From Palsa-892 sp035556215 (lineage in GTDB: Bacteria; Pseudomonadota; Alphaproteobacteria; Rhizobiales; Xanthobacteraceae), in contig DATMFI010000032.1 in assembly GCA_035556215.1 (NCBI GenBank), positions 1-31,698 on the forward strand: DNA of 31,698 bases. The letters run 5' to 3'. A program made the translations under genes and the position numbers. The notes below the pieces were generated by a model. It ran no database searches. It had not been told where the DNA came from and saw only the letters and a list, made by a program, of their open reading frames with translations. This document shows, piece after piece, positions 1 through 9,800 of this stretch (positions are counted from its first letter, which is position 1; each line of letters opens with the position of its first letter).

Positions 1-1942
1 CGGCGTAGAACATCGGCCCGCCGCGCCAGACCGGGAAGCCGTAACCGCGCACCCAGATCACGTCGATATCGCTCGCGCGCGCGGCAATGCCTTCTTCGAG
101 AATGCGCGCGCCTTCGTTGATCATCGGGAAAATCAGCCGCTCGACGATATCGTCCGGCGTGAAATTGCGCCGCGTGCGGCCGAGCTTGCGCGAAGCGGCG
201 ATGACCACCGCATCCGCCTCGGGATCGCGAACGGGCGTGCGCGAGCCCGGCTCGTAGCGGTAATAGCCTTTGCCGGTCTTCTGGCCGAAACGGCCCATCT
301 CGCACAACGTATCGGCGATCTCGGCGCGGACACCGAGCGCTTTGCGGTTGCGCCAGCTGATGTCGAGGCCGGCAAGATCCGACACCGCGAGCGGCCCCAT
401 CGGAAAGCCAAAATCGGTAAATGCCCGGTCGACCTCATGCGGCAAGGCGCCATCGAGCAGCAGGCGTTCGGCCGCCTCCTGCCGCCGCGCCAGCATGCGG
501 TTGCCGACGAAACCGCGGCAAACGCCGACAACTACCGGCGTCTTGCCGAGCTTGCGGCCGACCGCGAGCGCTGTCGCCAGCACTTCGGGTGAAGTCTTTT
601 CGCCGCGCACGATTTCGAGAAGCCGCATGACATTCGCCGGGCTGAAAAAATGCATACCGGCGACATCGGCGGGGCGGCTGGTGATCGCGGCAATCCTGTT
701 GACGTCGAGATAGGAGGTGTTTGTGGCGAGCACCGCGCCGGGTTTGGCGATTTTGTCGAGCGCGCCGAACACCTGCTCTTTCACCGCCATGTCCTCGAAC
801 ACAGCTTCGATGACAAGATCGGCATCCTTCGCCGCGTCGAGCGCGGTTGCACCCTTTACAAGCCCGAGGCGTTTTTCCATCGCATCCGCCGTCAGGCTGC
901 CGCGCTTGACGCTTGCCTCGTAGTTCTTGCGCATCGCGCCGAGGCCGCGCGCCAGCGCGTCCTCGCCCGTTTCGATGACGGTGACGGGAATGCCGCTATT
1001 GGCCAGCGCCATCGCAATGCCGCCGCCCATGGTGCCCGCGCCGATCACCGCCGCGCGCTTTATCTCGCGCGGCTTCACCTCCTTGCCGGCGCCGGGAATT
1101 TTCAACGCCTCGCGCTCGGCAAAGAAGATGTGGCGCTGGGCCGCCGCCTGCTCGCCCATCACGAGGGCGTTGAACAGCTCGCGCTCGCGCTTGCGGCCGG
1201 CATCGACCGGCAGCGTGAAAATATTGCGCAGCGATTCGACCGCGGCCTGCGGCGCTTCCATGCCGCGCGTTTTCTTCAAGGTTTCCCCGGCGATTTTTTC
1301 CAGCCCGCCGCGCGCCGCGGGCGATATTTTCTCGTCGCGGGCGCGCGGATGCAGGAGCGGCCTGTTCTCGGCGAGCACCTTGCGTGCAAAAGCAACCGCG
1401 CCCTGCACGACATCGCCTTCGACGATTTCATCGACAAGGCCTGATGCCAGCGCATCGGCGCTCGAGATCGGCTCGCCGGAAAGAATCATCCGCGCGGCTT
1501 TTTCCACCCCGACGAGCCGCGGCAAGAGTTGCGTGCCGCCGGCGCCGGGAATGATGCCGAGCTTTATTTCCGGCAGGCCCAGTCTCGTGCCGGGCGCCGC
1601 GACCCGAAAATGGCAGCCGAAGGTGATTTCGAGCCCGCCGCCCAGAGGGGTGCCGAACACCGCCGCGACAAGCGGCTTCTCCACCGTTTCCATGAAGGCG
1701 ATGACTTCAGGCAGGCTTGGCGCAGCGAGCGGCTTGCCGAATTCCGAGATATCGGCGCCCGCCATGAAGGTGCGGCCCTTGGCGGAAAGCACGATGGCAC
1801 GGACATCCGCGTCCGCCGCCGCGGCGCGCATCGCTTCGAGAATACCGAATCGCACCGCGTGCTTCAGGGCGTTGACCGGCGGATTGTCCACTAAAATAAT
1901 GGCGATATCTTTTTCGCGATGCACACTGACCGGATTCAACAC
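1..1942 (-). CDS. Multifunctional enoyl-CoA hydratase / 3-hydroxyacyl-CoA dehydrogenase (FadB/FadJ-like), 3' end outside window
   Basis: Beta-oxidation protein that hydrates 2-enoyl-CoA and then oxidises 3-hydroxyacyl-CoA with NAD. About 647 residues are visible. The N-terminal crotonase domain has the oxyanion-hole stretch AGADISEFG and the two catalytic glutamates in GGGLE and GLPEIKLGIIPGAGG. Near residue 300 a Rossmann motif, GAGTMGGGIA, opens the dehydrogenase domain. MHFFSPANVMRLLE (about residue 430) carries the dehydrogenase His and Glu, and a C-terminal 3HCDH domain follows (GFVGNRML, then FPMGPLAVSDLAGLD). Peroxisomal-type bifunctional enzymes are about 690-720 residues, so only some 50 residues are lost past the left edge. 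No ATG lies near the N-terminus. GTG at 1942 follows GGGAG by 9 nt and is the chosen start; the next codon, TTG, is an alternative. The gene is divergent from an IclR regulator, which probably controls it. The identification is firm; substrate chain length is unknown. Confidence 0.9.
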   Translation of the reverse strand, partial: MLNPVSVHREKDIAIILVDNPPVNALKHAVRFGILEAMRAAAADADVRAIVLSAKGRTFMAGADISEFGKPLAAPSLPEVIAFMETVEKPLVAAVFGTPLGGGLEITFGCHFRVAAPGTRLGLPEIKLGIIPGAGGTQLLPRLVGVEKAARMILSGEPISSADALASGLVDEIVEGDVVQGAVAFARKVLAENRPLLHPRARDEKISPAARGGLEKIAGETLKKTRGMEAPQAAVESLRNIFTLPVDAGRKRERELFNALVMGEQAAAQRHIFFAEREALKIPGAGKEVKPREIKRAAVIGAGTMGGGIAMALANSGIPVTVIETGEDALARGLGAMRKNYEASVKRGSLTADAMEKRLGLVKGATALDAAKDADLVIEAVFEDMAVKEQVFGALDKIAKPGAVLATNTSYLDVNRIAAITSRPADVAGMHFFSPANVMRLLEIVRGEKTSPEVLATALAVGRKLGKTPVVVGVCRGFVGNRMLARRQEAAERLLLDGALPHEVDRAFTDFGFPMGPLAVSDLAGLDISWRNRKALGVRAEIADTLCEMGRFGQKTGKGYYRYEPGSRTPVRDPEADAVVIAASRKLGRTRRNFTPDDIVERLIFPMINEGARILEEGIAARASDIDVIWVRGYGFPVWRGGPMFYA

Positions 1943-1981
1943 GCCGCTCAACTCCCACCACTTCGGGCTATTGTGCTCGCA

Positions 1982-1998
1982 ATTTCGTTTAGCGAAAT
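1982..1998. promoter_or_regulatory. Palindrome in the fad/IclR divergent intergenic region (candidate IclR operator)
   Basis: ATTTCG-TTTAG-CGAAAT is a perfect 6-bp inverted repeat with a 5-nt spacer. It lies about 40 bp upstream of the fad start and 118 bp upstream of the chosen IclR start. IclR-family proteins commonly bind short palindromes in divergent intergenic regions. Assignment to this regulator is inferred from position only. Confidence 0.4.
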
Positions 1999-2115
1999 GC
2001 TGTTCCGCACATTGATTGTCACGCTAGGAAGTGCTGCCATTCGAGTCAATTTTTGATTTCGACGGTTGCGGCGGTGACAATTTACGAACAGTGGGAGACC
2101 GACGGGCCACGGGCG

Positions 2116-2898
2116 ATGAGCGCCGCTGCCCCGGCACATGATCGAAAATTCGTGATTGCATTGGCGCGGGGGCTCGATGTGTTGCGCGCCTTCACGCCGA
2201 CCGACGGTTTCCTCGGCAATCAGGAACTCGCCCAGCGCACCGGGCTGCCGAAAGCGACGATTTCGCGGCTGACCTACACGCTCACCAAGCTTGGCTATCT
2301 CATGCACAACGAGCGGCTGTCGAAATACATGCTCGCGCCGGCGGCCATTTCCATCGGCTATGCCGCCCTCATCAATCTTCGCATTCGACAGGTCGCGCTG
2401 CCGTTCATGCAGGAGCTTGCCGATCAAACTGATGCGACGGTCGCGCTCGGCATCCGCGATCGTCTCAATCTCATCTATATCGAGCAGGCGCGCGGCCGCT
2501 CGTCGTCGATGCTGCGGCTCGAGCTCGGCGCGCGGCTGCCGATGGCCACAACGGCGATGGGCCGGGCTCTCCTCGCCGCCAGTCCCGAAGAAGAGCGCGA
2601 ATGGCTGATGAGCCACATCGCCAAGCGCGCCGGTGACAACTGGCCGGCCTTGCGCGAAGGTATCGAGCGAGCGGTGAGCGATTACGAAAAATACGGCTTC
2701 ACGCTGTCGGTCGGCGAATGGCAATCGGATATTGCCGCGGCCGGCGTACCGCTCGTGCCGGCGGACGGCAGCGGCGTCTACGCCTTCAACTGCGGCGAGC
2801 CGGCATTCCGGCTATCGCGCGAGCAGATCATCAACGATATCGGCCCGCGCCTTGCCGCCATGGTGCAGAAAGTCCAGTCCGCACTCGCCGGACACTGA
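2116..2898 (+). CDS. IclR-family transcriptional regulator
   Basis: A DNA-binding regulator of about 260 residues. The N-terminal winged HTH begins at FVIALARGLDVLRAF and continues through NQELAQRTGLPKATISRLTYTL, the recognition-helix region. The C-terminal IclR effector domain contains VALGIRDRLNLIYIEQ and the conserved LPMATTAMGRALLA stretch. The reading frame is open back to a TTG at 2053, but the usual IclR N-terminus is short and the first ATG (2116) places the HTH about 15 residues in, so 2116 was chosen; its ribosome site is weak. The gene is divergent from the beta-oxidation gene, which suggests control of aromatic-acid or acyl-CoA catabolism. The ligand cannot be deduced. Confidence 0.88.
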   Translation: MSAAAPAHDRKFVIALARGLDVLRAFTPTDGFLGNQELAQRTGLPKATISRLTYTLTKLGYLMHNERLSKYMLAPAAISIGYAALINLRIRQVALPFMQELADQTDATVALGIRDRLNLIYIEQARGRSSSMLRLELGARLPMATTAMGRALLAASPEEEREWLMSHIAKRAGDNWPALREGIERAVSDYEKYGFTLSVGEWQSDIAAAGVPLVPADGSGVYAFNCGEPAFRLSREQIINDIGPRLAAMVQKVQSALAGH

Positions 2899-2962
2899 TT
2901 CCATTGACCGGCAGCGGCGGCGTGCAGGCGCCATGACGGCCGCCATGACAGCCGCCCTGCCC

Positions 2963-3652
2963 TCACATCTCCACCACCTGATTCAGCGACTGAATGTCGG
3001 GAAGAACATAATCGGGCGGCGGCACCTTTTCAGAAAGGGCAATATTGCGCCGGTTGATCCACGCAATGGTAAGGCCCAGCGGTTTTCCGCCGACAAGATC
3101 GGTGAACTGCGATTGCCCCGAATGAAACAACCGGTCCGTGGTCAGGCCCGACTTCTCGAGCAGATATTTGAATAATGTCCCGTCCGGCTTATAGCCGCGC
3201 GCGCGCTCCGCGGTGCAAACGAGATCGAATTCGCGGCAAAGCGGCGTTGCCGCGAGCAGGTCATCGTCGATATTGGAGACGAGCGCCAATTTATAGGTCT
3301 TCGCCAGACGCTCGAGCGTCGGCAAGACATCGTCATAGAGAAAAAATTTCGGAAAGGCCTCGAAGTAGCGGTTAATCAGCTCGCCGCTTCCCTGCAGGCC
3401 GAACTCGGCGAATGTCTCGAGCAGCGAGGTTTCACAGATTTTCCGATAGGGCTGATAGGGCTCCCAGTAATGCTCGATATTCCGGTGCTCCCAACGCTCC
3501 CAGAATTTCCTGACATCGACATGCGCGCCGCCCGCTTCCGATAGAATCTTTTCGAACGCGGCATAGGAACTGTCGCGCACGCTGATCAGCGTGCCGAATA
3601 CGTCGAACGACATCATCGCCGGCCGCAACCGTGTCTCACTTCCGGTATTCAT
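2963..3652 (-). CDS. HAD-superfamily hydrolase, haloacid dehalogenase type II-like
   Basis: A cytoplasmic HAD hydrolase of 229 residues. Motif I is SFDVFGTL with nucleophile Asp17. The D-x-F/Y-G-T-L form is that of 2-haloacid dehalogenases and differs from the DxDGT of phosphatases. Motif II is LVSN, motif III is the Lys in GYKPD, and motif IV is HSGQSQFTD followed by LGLTIAWINRR, which aligns with the end of L-2-haloacid dehalogenases. A helical cap domain lies between motifs I and II (about residues 25-100). True dehalogenation is not shown, because many members of this subfamily have unknown substrates. The gene is 65 nt downstream of the RND operon on the same strand and convergent with the IclR gene. 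A GGAAG box about 11 nt upstream supports the ATG at 3652; Met13 is an alternative. Confidence 0.8.
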   Translation of the reverse strand: MNTGSETRLRPAMMSFDVFGTLISVRDSSYAAFEKILSEAGGAHVDVRKFWERWEHRNIEHYWEPYQPYRKICETSLLETFAEFGLQGSGELINRYFEAFPKFFLYDDVLPTLERLAKTYKLALVSNIDDDLLAATPLCREFDLVCTAERARGYKPDGTLFKYLLEKSGLTTDRLFHSGQSQFTDLVGGKPLGLTIAWINRRNIALSEKVPPPDYVLPDIQSLNQVVEM

Positions 3653-3717
3653 GTTGCTTTGACTTCCATTTTCGCGCCAGGGGCTGAGCGCAGCCTACAG
3701 CACTGTTTCCATACGCT

Positions 3718-6700
3718 CTAGCGCGCCGGCTGCGGCGCCGGCGGATTGCGCCGCGGCGGCCGGACGATCTGGCCTGCGCCGCCCAGGCGGCGGTGCAGTT
3801 TGTCGAGCAGGAGATAAATCACCGGCGTGGTGTAGAGCGTCAGCACCTGCGAGACGATCAGGCCGCCGACGATGGTGATGCCGAGCGGGCGGCGCAGTTC
3901 CGAACCGGGGCCGCTCGCGATGATGAGCGGCACGGCGCCGAGGATCGCCGCGAGCGTCGTCATCATGATGGGGCGGAAGCGCTCGATGCAGGCCTCGAAA
4001 ATCGCCTGCTCCGGCGCAAGGCCCCGCTTGCGCTCGGCCTCGAGCGCGAAGTCGACGAGCATGATGCCGTTCTTCTTGACGATGCCGATGAGGAGGATGA
4101 TGCCGATAAAGGCGATGAGCGAAAGCTCGGTGCCCGTCACCATCAGCGCGAGGAGCGCGCCGAGCCCGGCCGAGGGCAGCGTCGAGATGATGGTCAGGGG
4201 ATGCGCGAGGCTCTCGTAAAGCACGCCGAGCACGATATAGACCGCAATCAGCGCCGCCAGGATAAGCAGCGGCTGGGCGCTGGAGCTGCTCGCCGCGGCC
4301 GCGGCGTCGCCGGCGAATTCCGCGCGCAGCGAGTCCGGCGGGTGGACTTCACGCACCGCCCGGTTGATCTCGTCCGACACCTGATCCAGCGAATAGCCCG
4401 GCGCCAGATTGAACGTGATGGTGATCGCCGGAAACTGTTTCTGGTGATTGACCGTGAGCGGCGAGAGCGTGCGCTCGAACTTCGCAAGCGCGGAGAGCGG
4501 CACCTGCGCGCCGGTTGTCGACGGCACATAGATCTGGTCGAAATCGGAAGGATCGCGCTGAAATTGCGGCCCGACCTCGAGCACCACCTGATACTGGTTG
4601 CGCGCGCCGTAGATGCGGGAAATCTGGCGCTGCGAATAGGCGTTGTTCAGCGCGTTGTCGATGTTGGCAATCGGCACATTGAGGCGCGCCGCGGCCAGCC
4701 GATCGATCATGACATCGGCCTGCAGGCCGCCCTGCTGGCGGTCGGTCGTGACATCGACGAGTCCCGGCACCTGCTTCACGCGATCCATGATGCGGGGAAA
4801 CCATTCCTTCAGCTCGCTGAAATCGGGGTCCCACAGCGTGAACTGGTATTGCGACTGGCTCTGCCGGCCGCCCACCCGCACATCGGAGGCGGCGAACAAG
4901 AAGACCTGCAGGCCGGGAATATTCGAGATCCGGCCGCGCAGCCGGTTGATGACCTGCGCGGTCGTCAGGCCGCCGCGTTCTTCCTGCGGTTTCAGGCTGA
5001 TGAACATGCGGCCGCGATTGGCGGACGGATTGAAGCTCGAGGTGCCGATCGAGGAACCGACACCGGCAATCGCCGGATCGGCCAGCACGATATCGAGCGC
5101 CTTTTGCTGCAAAACCTGCATCGCCTGAAAGGAAATGTCGGGGGATGCCTGCGTGCCGCCGAAAATCAGCCCTGTGTCGTCCGGCGGGATAAAGCCTTTG
5201 GGCACTTTGACGTAGAGAAGCGCCGTAAGCGCAATCGTTCCCGCGACCACGAGGAGAGCAAGCGTATGGAAGCGGATGATAACCGCGAGCGTCCGCTCAT
5301 AAAGGCGAAGCAGGTTTCCGAAGATGCTTTCGACAAAGCGGTCGAAGCGCGTTGCATCGGGACTCGGCGCCTCGCGCACGAAATAGGCGCAGATCATGGG
5401 GGTTACGGTAAGCGACACCACGGTTGAGACAAGGATCGCGAAAGCGAGCGTCACCGAGAATTCGCGGAACAGGCGGCCGACGATGCCGCCCATCAGAAGA
5501 AGCGGAATAAAGGCGGCGAGCAGCGAAATACTGATGGAAATGACGGTAAAGCCGATTTGCTTCGCACCCTCCATGGCCGAGCGCAGCGGCGACTTGCCCC
5601 GCTCGAGATTGCGGAAGCAGTTTTCGATCATGACGATGGCATCGTCGACGACGAAGCCGACCGACACGGCGAGCGCCATCAGCGACAGATTGTCGATGGA
5701 AAAGCCCGCGAGCCACATCAGCCCGCAAGTGCCGGCGAGCGACAGCGGCACGGTGACACCGGCCGCGACGGTGCCGGAAACGCGGCGCAGGAAAACGAAG
5801 ACCACCAGCATCACCAGCACGACGGTACCGAACAGCGTGAGCTGCATCTCCTGCACGCTGGCACGGATGGTCTGCGTGCGATCGGACAGCACGGAGATTT
5901 CGACGCTCGCCGGAATCCAGCGCCGCAGATCCGGCAGGAGTTTCTTGATCCCATCGACCGTCTCGATGACGTTGGCGCTTGCCTGTTTGGTGACGATCAG
6001 GAGCACCGCGGGCTCGCGATTGAAACGGGCGTCGGAGCGGCTGTTGCGCGTGGAATCGCGAATGGTGGCGATGTCTTTCAGCCGGATGACGTTGCCGTTC
6101 ACCGTTTTGACGACGAGCGTGTGGTAGTCCTCGGCCTTGCGGAGCTGGCTGTTGGTGGCAAGCGACTCGCCGATCCAGCCGCCGTCGATATTGCCGACGG
6201 GCCCAAGCGCGTTGGTGCCGGCAACCGCCGTGCGCACGTCCTCCATCGAAATGCCCATCTGGGCAAGACGCACCGGATCGACGCGCATGCGCACCGCGGG
6301 CTGATCGGCGCCCGAAACGGTGACTTCGGCCACGCCATCGACCTGCGACATACGCTGGGCGATGACGGAATCGGCAACGTCATAGATCGCGTTGGCCGTC
6401 ATGGTTTTCGACGTCAGCGCGAGAATGAGAATTGGCGAAGCGGAAGGGTTGACCTTGCGGAAGACCGGCAGCGTCGGCAAATCGCTCGGCAGATCGGTCG
6501 CGGCGGCGTTCAGCGCCGACTGCACGTCACGCGCGGCGCCGTCGATGCTGCGGTTGAGATCGAATTGAACGGTGATACTGGTCGAGCCGAGCGCGCTCGT
6601 CGAGGTCATTTCGGTGACCCCTGCGATCTCGCCAAGCCGCCGCTCCAAAGGGGCCGCGACGGTCGCCGCCATCGTTTCGGGGTCGGCGCCGGGACGGCTC

Positions 6701-6846
6701 GCAGAGATGCGGATCGTCGGAAATTCGACCGAGGGCAGGCTCGAAACCGGCAGAAATTCGTAAGCGACACCGCCTACCAGCATCATGCCGATCGCGAGCA
6801 ATGTGGTGCCGATCGGCCGGCGGATGAAGGGCGCGGAGAAATTCAT
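3718..6846 (-). CDS. mdtC: RND efflux permease, MdtC-type (second of a pair)
   Basis: Inner-membrane proton-driven efflux permease of 1042 residues, the normal size for the HAE-1 family. The first TM helix follows MNFSAPFIRRPIGTTLL. The TM4 proton-relay aspartates are in VVDDAIVMIEN (about residue 400) and the TM10 lysine is in GIVKKNGIMLVDFALEAE (about residue 935). Two large periplasmic porter loops lie between the membrane segments. The start is 3 nt after the stop of the other permease, and its GGAG box overlaps that gene's last codons, so translation is probably coupled. In Escherichia coli MdtB and MdtC form a B2C heterotrimer; the same pairing is inferred here from gene order and divergent sequence. 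Substrates could be bile salts, detergents or antibiotics; nothing in the sequence fixes them. This is the last gene of the seven-gene operon. Confidence 0.93.
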   Translation of the reverse strand: MNFSAPFIRRPIGTTLLAIGMMLVGGVAYEFLPVSSLPSVEFPTIRISASRPGADPETMAATVAAPLERRLGEIAGVTEMTSTSALGSTSITVQFDLNRSIDGAARDVQSALNAAATDLPSDLPTLPVFRKVNPSASPILILALTSKTMTANAIYDVADSVIAQRMSQVDGVAEVTVSGADQPAVRMRVDPVRLAQMGISMEDVRTAVAGTNALGPVGNIDGGWIGESLATNSQLRKAEDYHTLVVKTVNGNVIRLKDIATIRDSTRNSRSDARFNREPAVLLIVTKQASANVIETVDGIKKLLPDLRRWIPASVEISVLSDRTQTIRASVQEMQLTLFGTVVLVMLVVFVFLRRVSGTVAAGVTVPLSLAGTCGLMWLAGFSIDNLSLMALAVSVGFVVDDAIVMIENCFRNLERGKSPLRSAMEGAKQIGFTVISISISLLAAFIPLLLMGGIVGRLFREFSVTLAFAILVSTVVSLTVTPMICAYFVREAPSPDATRFDRFVESIFGNLLRLYERTLAVIIRFHTLALLVVAGTIALTALLYVKVPKGFIPPDDTGLIFGGTQASPDISFQAMQVLQQKALDIVLADPAIAGVGSSIGTSSFNPSANRGRMFISLKPQEERGGLTTAQVINRLRGRISNIPGLQVFLFAASDVRVGGRQSQSQYQFTLWDPDFSELKEWFPRIMDRVKQVPGLVDVTTDRQQGGLQADVMIDRLAAARLNVPIANIDNALNNAYSQRQISRIYGARNQYQVVLEVGPQFQRDPSDFDQIYVPSTTGAQVPLSALAKFERTLSPLTVNHQKQFPAITITFNLAPGYSLDQVSDEINRAVREVHPPDSLRAEFAGDAAAAASSSSAQPLLILAALIAVYIVLGVLYESLAHPLTIISTLPSAGLGALLALMVTGTELSLIAFIGIILLIGIVKKNGIMLVDFALEAERKRGLAPEQAIFEACIERFRPIMMTTLAAILGAVPLIIASGPGSELRRPLGITIVGGLIVSQVLTLYTTPVIYLLLDKLHRRLGGAGQIVRPPRRNPPAPQPAR

Positions 6847-6849
6847 CGC

Positions 6850-9800
6850 CTACTCCGCCGCCTGCGGCGAATTCGGCCGCCGCGTGCCGCCGGGCGGGCG
6901 CGTTCGCGGCGGCTTCGGCGTCAGCCAGCTGAAGCGATCCTTGACGCGCTCCATCGCAAGATAAATCACCGGCGTCGTGTAGAGCGTCAGCAACTGGCTG
7001 AGAAGAAGGCCGCCGACGATGGTGACGCCGAGCGGGTTGCGAAGCTCTGAGCCGGTACCGCCTTCGAGCGCGAGCGGCAACGCACCGAACAGCGCGGCAA
7101 GCGTCGTCATCATGATCGGGCGAAACCGCAACAGACTCGCCTTGACGATGGAATCGCGCGCCGAGAGGCCTTCTTCCCGCTCCGCTTCGAGCGCGAAGTC
7201 GATCATCATGATCGCGTTTTTCTTGACGATGCCCATAAGAAGGATGATGCCGATCAGCGCAATGACCGAAAGATCGTAACCGAGCAGCGCGAGCGCCAAT
7301 AGCGCGCCGACGCCGGCCGAGGGCAGCGTCGAGAGAATCGTCAGCGGATGAATCGCGCTCTCGTAGAGCACGCCGAGCACGATATAGATCGTGACCACCG
7401 CGGCCAAAATCAGCCACGGCTCGCCGCGCAAGGATTTGGCGAATTCCGCGGCGTCCCCCGAATAGCTGCCGATCACCGAATTGGGCATGCCGATTTCGGT
7501 TTGCGCGCGTGAGATGACCTTGACGGCGTCGGAGAGCGCGTATTCCGGCGCCAGATTGAAACTCAGCGTCACCGAGGGGAACTGCGACTGATGCGCGATG
7601 GCAAGCGGCGCGGTCGTGCGCTCGATCGCGGCGATCGCCGTAAGCGGCACCTGCGCATTATTGGCGCCCGGCACGAACAGCCGCGACAGGCTGTTCGCGT
7701 TCATCTGGTATTCGGGCAGCGCCTCGAGCACCACGCGGTACTGATTGGCCTGGCTGTAGATCGTCGAAATCTGCCGCTGGGCGAATGCGCTGTTCAGCGT
7801 GTCGTTCACGGCCTGCATCGAGACGCCGAGGCGGCCGGCGGTCTCGCGATCGACGATGACATTGGTGCGCAGGCCGCCATCTTGCGATTCGGACGCGACT
7901 TCCCGCAGGATGGGCGAGCGGCGCAATTCCGCGAGCAGCTTCTTCGACCACTCGCTGACTTCACCGGCGTCGGTGCTGGCGAGCGTGTATTGATACTGCG
8001 CGCGCGACGAACGGGTGCTGATCTGGATATCCTGCACCGGCTGGAAATAAACGACGATGCCGGGAATGTCGGCGACGGCGCGCTTCAGGCGCTCGGCAAT
8101 CTTCGCGGCGACGAGATCGCGGTCGTTACGGGGCTTGAGCGTAATCGTCAGCTTGCCGGCGTTCGGCGTGGGATTGACCGGGCTCACTCCGACAACCGAG
8201 ACGACGTTGGTGACGTCGGGATCCTTGCTGATCGCGGCGGTGACCAGACCTTGCAGCCGCTGCATTTCGTTGAAGGAAACCTCCGGCCCCGCCTCGGTGA
8301 CGGCGGCAATCAGCCCGGTATCCTGCTGCGGCAGAAAACCCTTGGGCATTACCGCATAAAGAAGAACGGTGGCGGCAAGCGTCGCGAAGGTGGTGATGAG
8401 CGTCGCGCGCTGATGCTCGAGCACCCACTCCAGGCTCTTGGCATAGAATTCGACGGTGCGGTCGATATAGGCCGAGAATTTCGCCGATAGCGGATTTTCC
8501 TTGCCTTCGGGGACATGCCGCAGGAGGCGGCTGCACATCATCGGCGTCAGCGTCAGCGACACGATGGCGGAAACGACGACCGCAATGGTGAGCGTCAGCG
8601 CGAATTCGCGGAACATGCGCCCGACAAGCCCGGTCATGAACAAGAGCGGGATGAAGACCGCGATCAGCGACACTGTGAGTGAAATCACCGTAAAGCCGAT
8701 CTCGCGCGCGCCGGAGAGCGCCGCCTGAAACGGGTTCTCGCCCTCTTCCATGTGGCGGACGATGTTTTCGATCATGACGATCGCGTCATCGACGACGAAG
8801 CCCGTGCCGATGGTCAGCGCCATCAGCGATAGATTGTCGAGCGAGAAGCCGCAGAACCACATGACGCCGAAGGTGGCGATCAGCGACAGCGGCAGCGCGA
8901 CGCCGGCGATGATCGTCGCGCGGATCGTGCGCAGAAAAGCCAGCACCACCAGCACGACGAGAAACACCGAAAGCACGAGCGTGAACTGCACGTCATGAAC
9001 CGAGGCACGGATCGTCTCGGTACGGTCGGAGACGATGGTGAGCTTGACGCCCGCGGGCATCGCGCGCTGCAGGCGCGGAAATTCGCGCTTGATGCGCTCG
9101 ACGGTGTCGATGATGTTGGCGCCCGGCTGGCGCTGGATGTCGATGACGACGGCAGGCTTGCCCTGAAACCAGGCCGCGACCTTGTTGTTCTCGAGGCCGT
9201 CTACAATGTTGGCGACGTCCCTCAGCAGTAACGGCGAGCCGTTCCGATAAGCGACAACGACATTCTCGTAACCCGCGGCGGAGGCGAGCTGATCGTTGGC
9301 GCCGATGGTGTAGCTTTGATGCGTGCCGTCGAGCGAGCCCTTGGGCCCGGCGACATTGGCGCCCTGCACCGCCGTGAGCACGTCGGCAAGCCCGAGGCCG
9401 GCCGCCGCAAGGCGCGACAGATCCGCCTGAATACGGATGGCGGGGCGGACGCCGCCCTGCACCGAAACTTTGCCGACACCACTTACTTCCGCAAGCCGCT
9501 GCGCGAGAAGCGTATCCGCAAGGTCGCTCAGGGTGCGGATCGGGACATTATCGGAAGTCAGTGCGAATGTGAGCACCGCCGTATCGGCCGGGTTCACCTT
9601 CGAATAGGTCGGCGGATAAGGAAGATTGCGCGGCAGTGACGAGCCCGCGGCATTGATCGCCGCCTGCACGTCCTGCGCCGCGCCGTCGATGTCGCGGTCG
9701 AGATCGAACTGCAACGTGATCTGCGAAATGCCGAACGAGCTTGACGAGATCATGCCCGAGAGCGCCGGGATCTGGCCGAATTGCCGCTCCAGGGGCGCGG

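Noticed and set aside
2927..2952. GCCATGAC-containing 12-bp imperfect tandem repeat between the IclR and HAD genes
   Set aside because: Too short and imperfect in GC-rich DNA to call more than chance.
3793..5427. Long rightward reading frame opposite the MdtC-type permease
   Set aside because: It is the antisense shadow of a GC-rich gene; the product is a low-complexity Arg/Asp/His-rich sequence with no family pattern.
5557..7050. Rightward frame of about 500 codons across both permease genes
   Set aside because: Same antisense artefact; it spans the boundary of two firm genes on the other strand.
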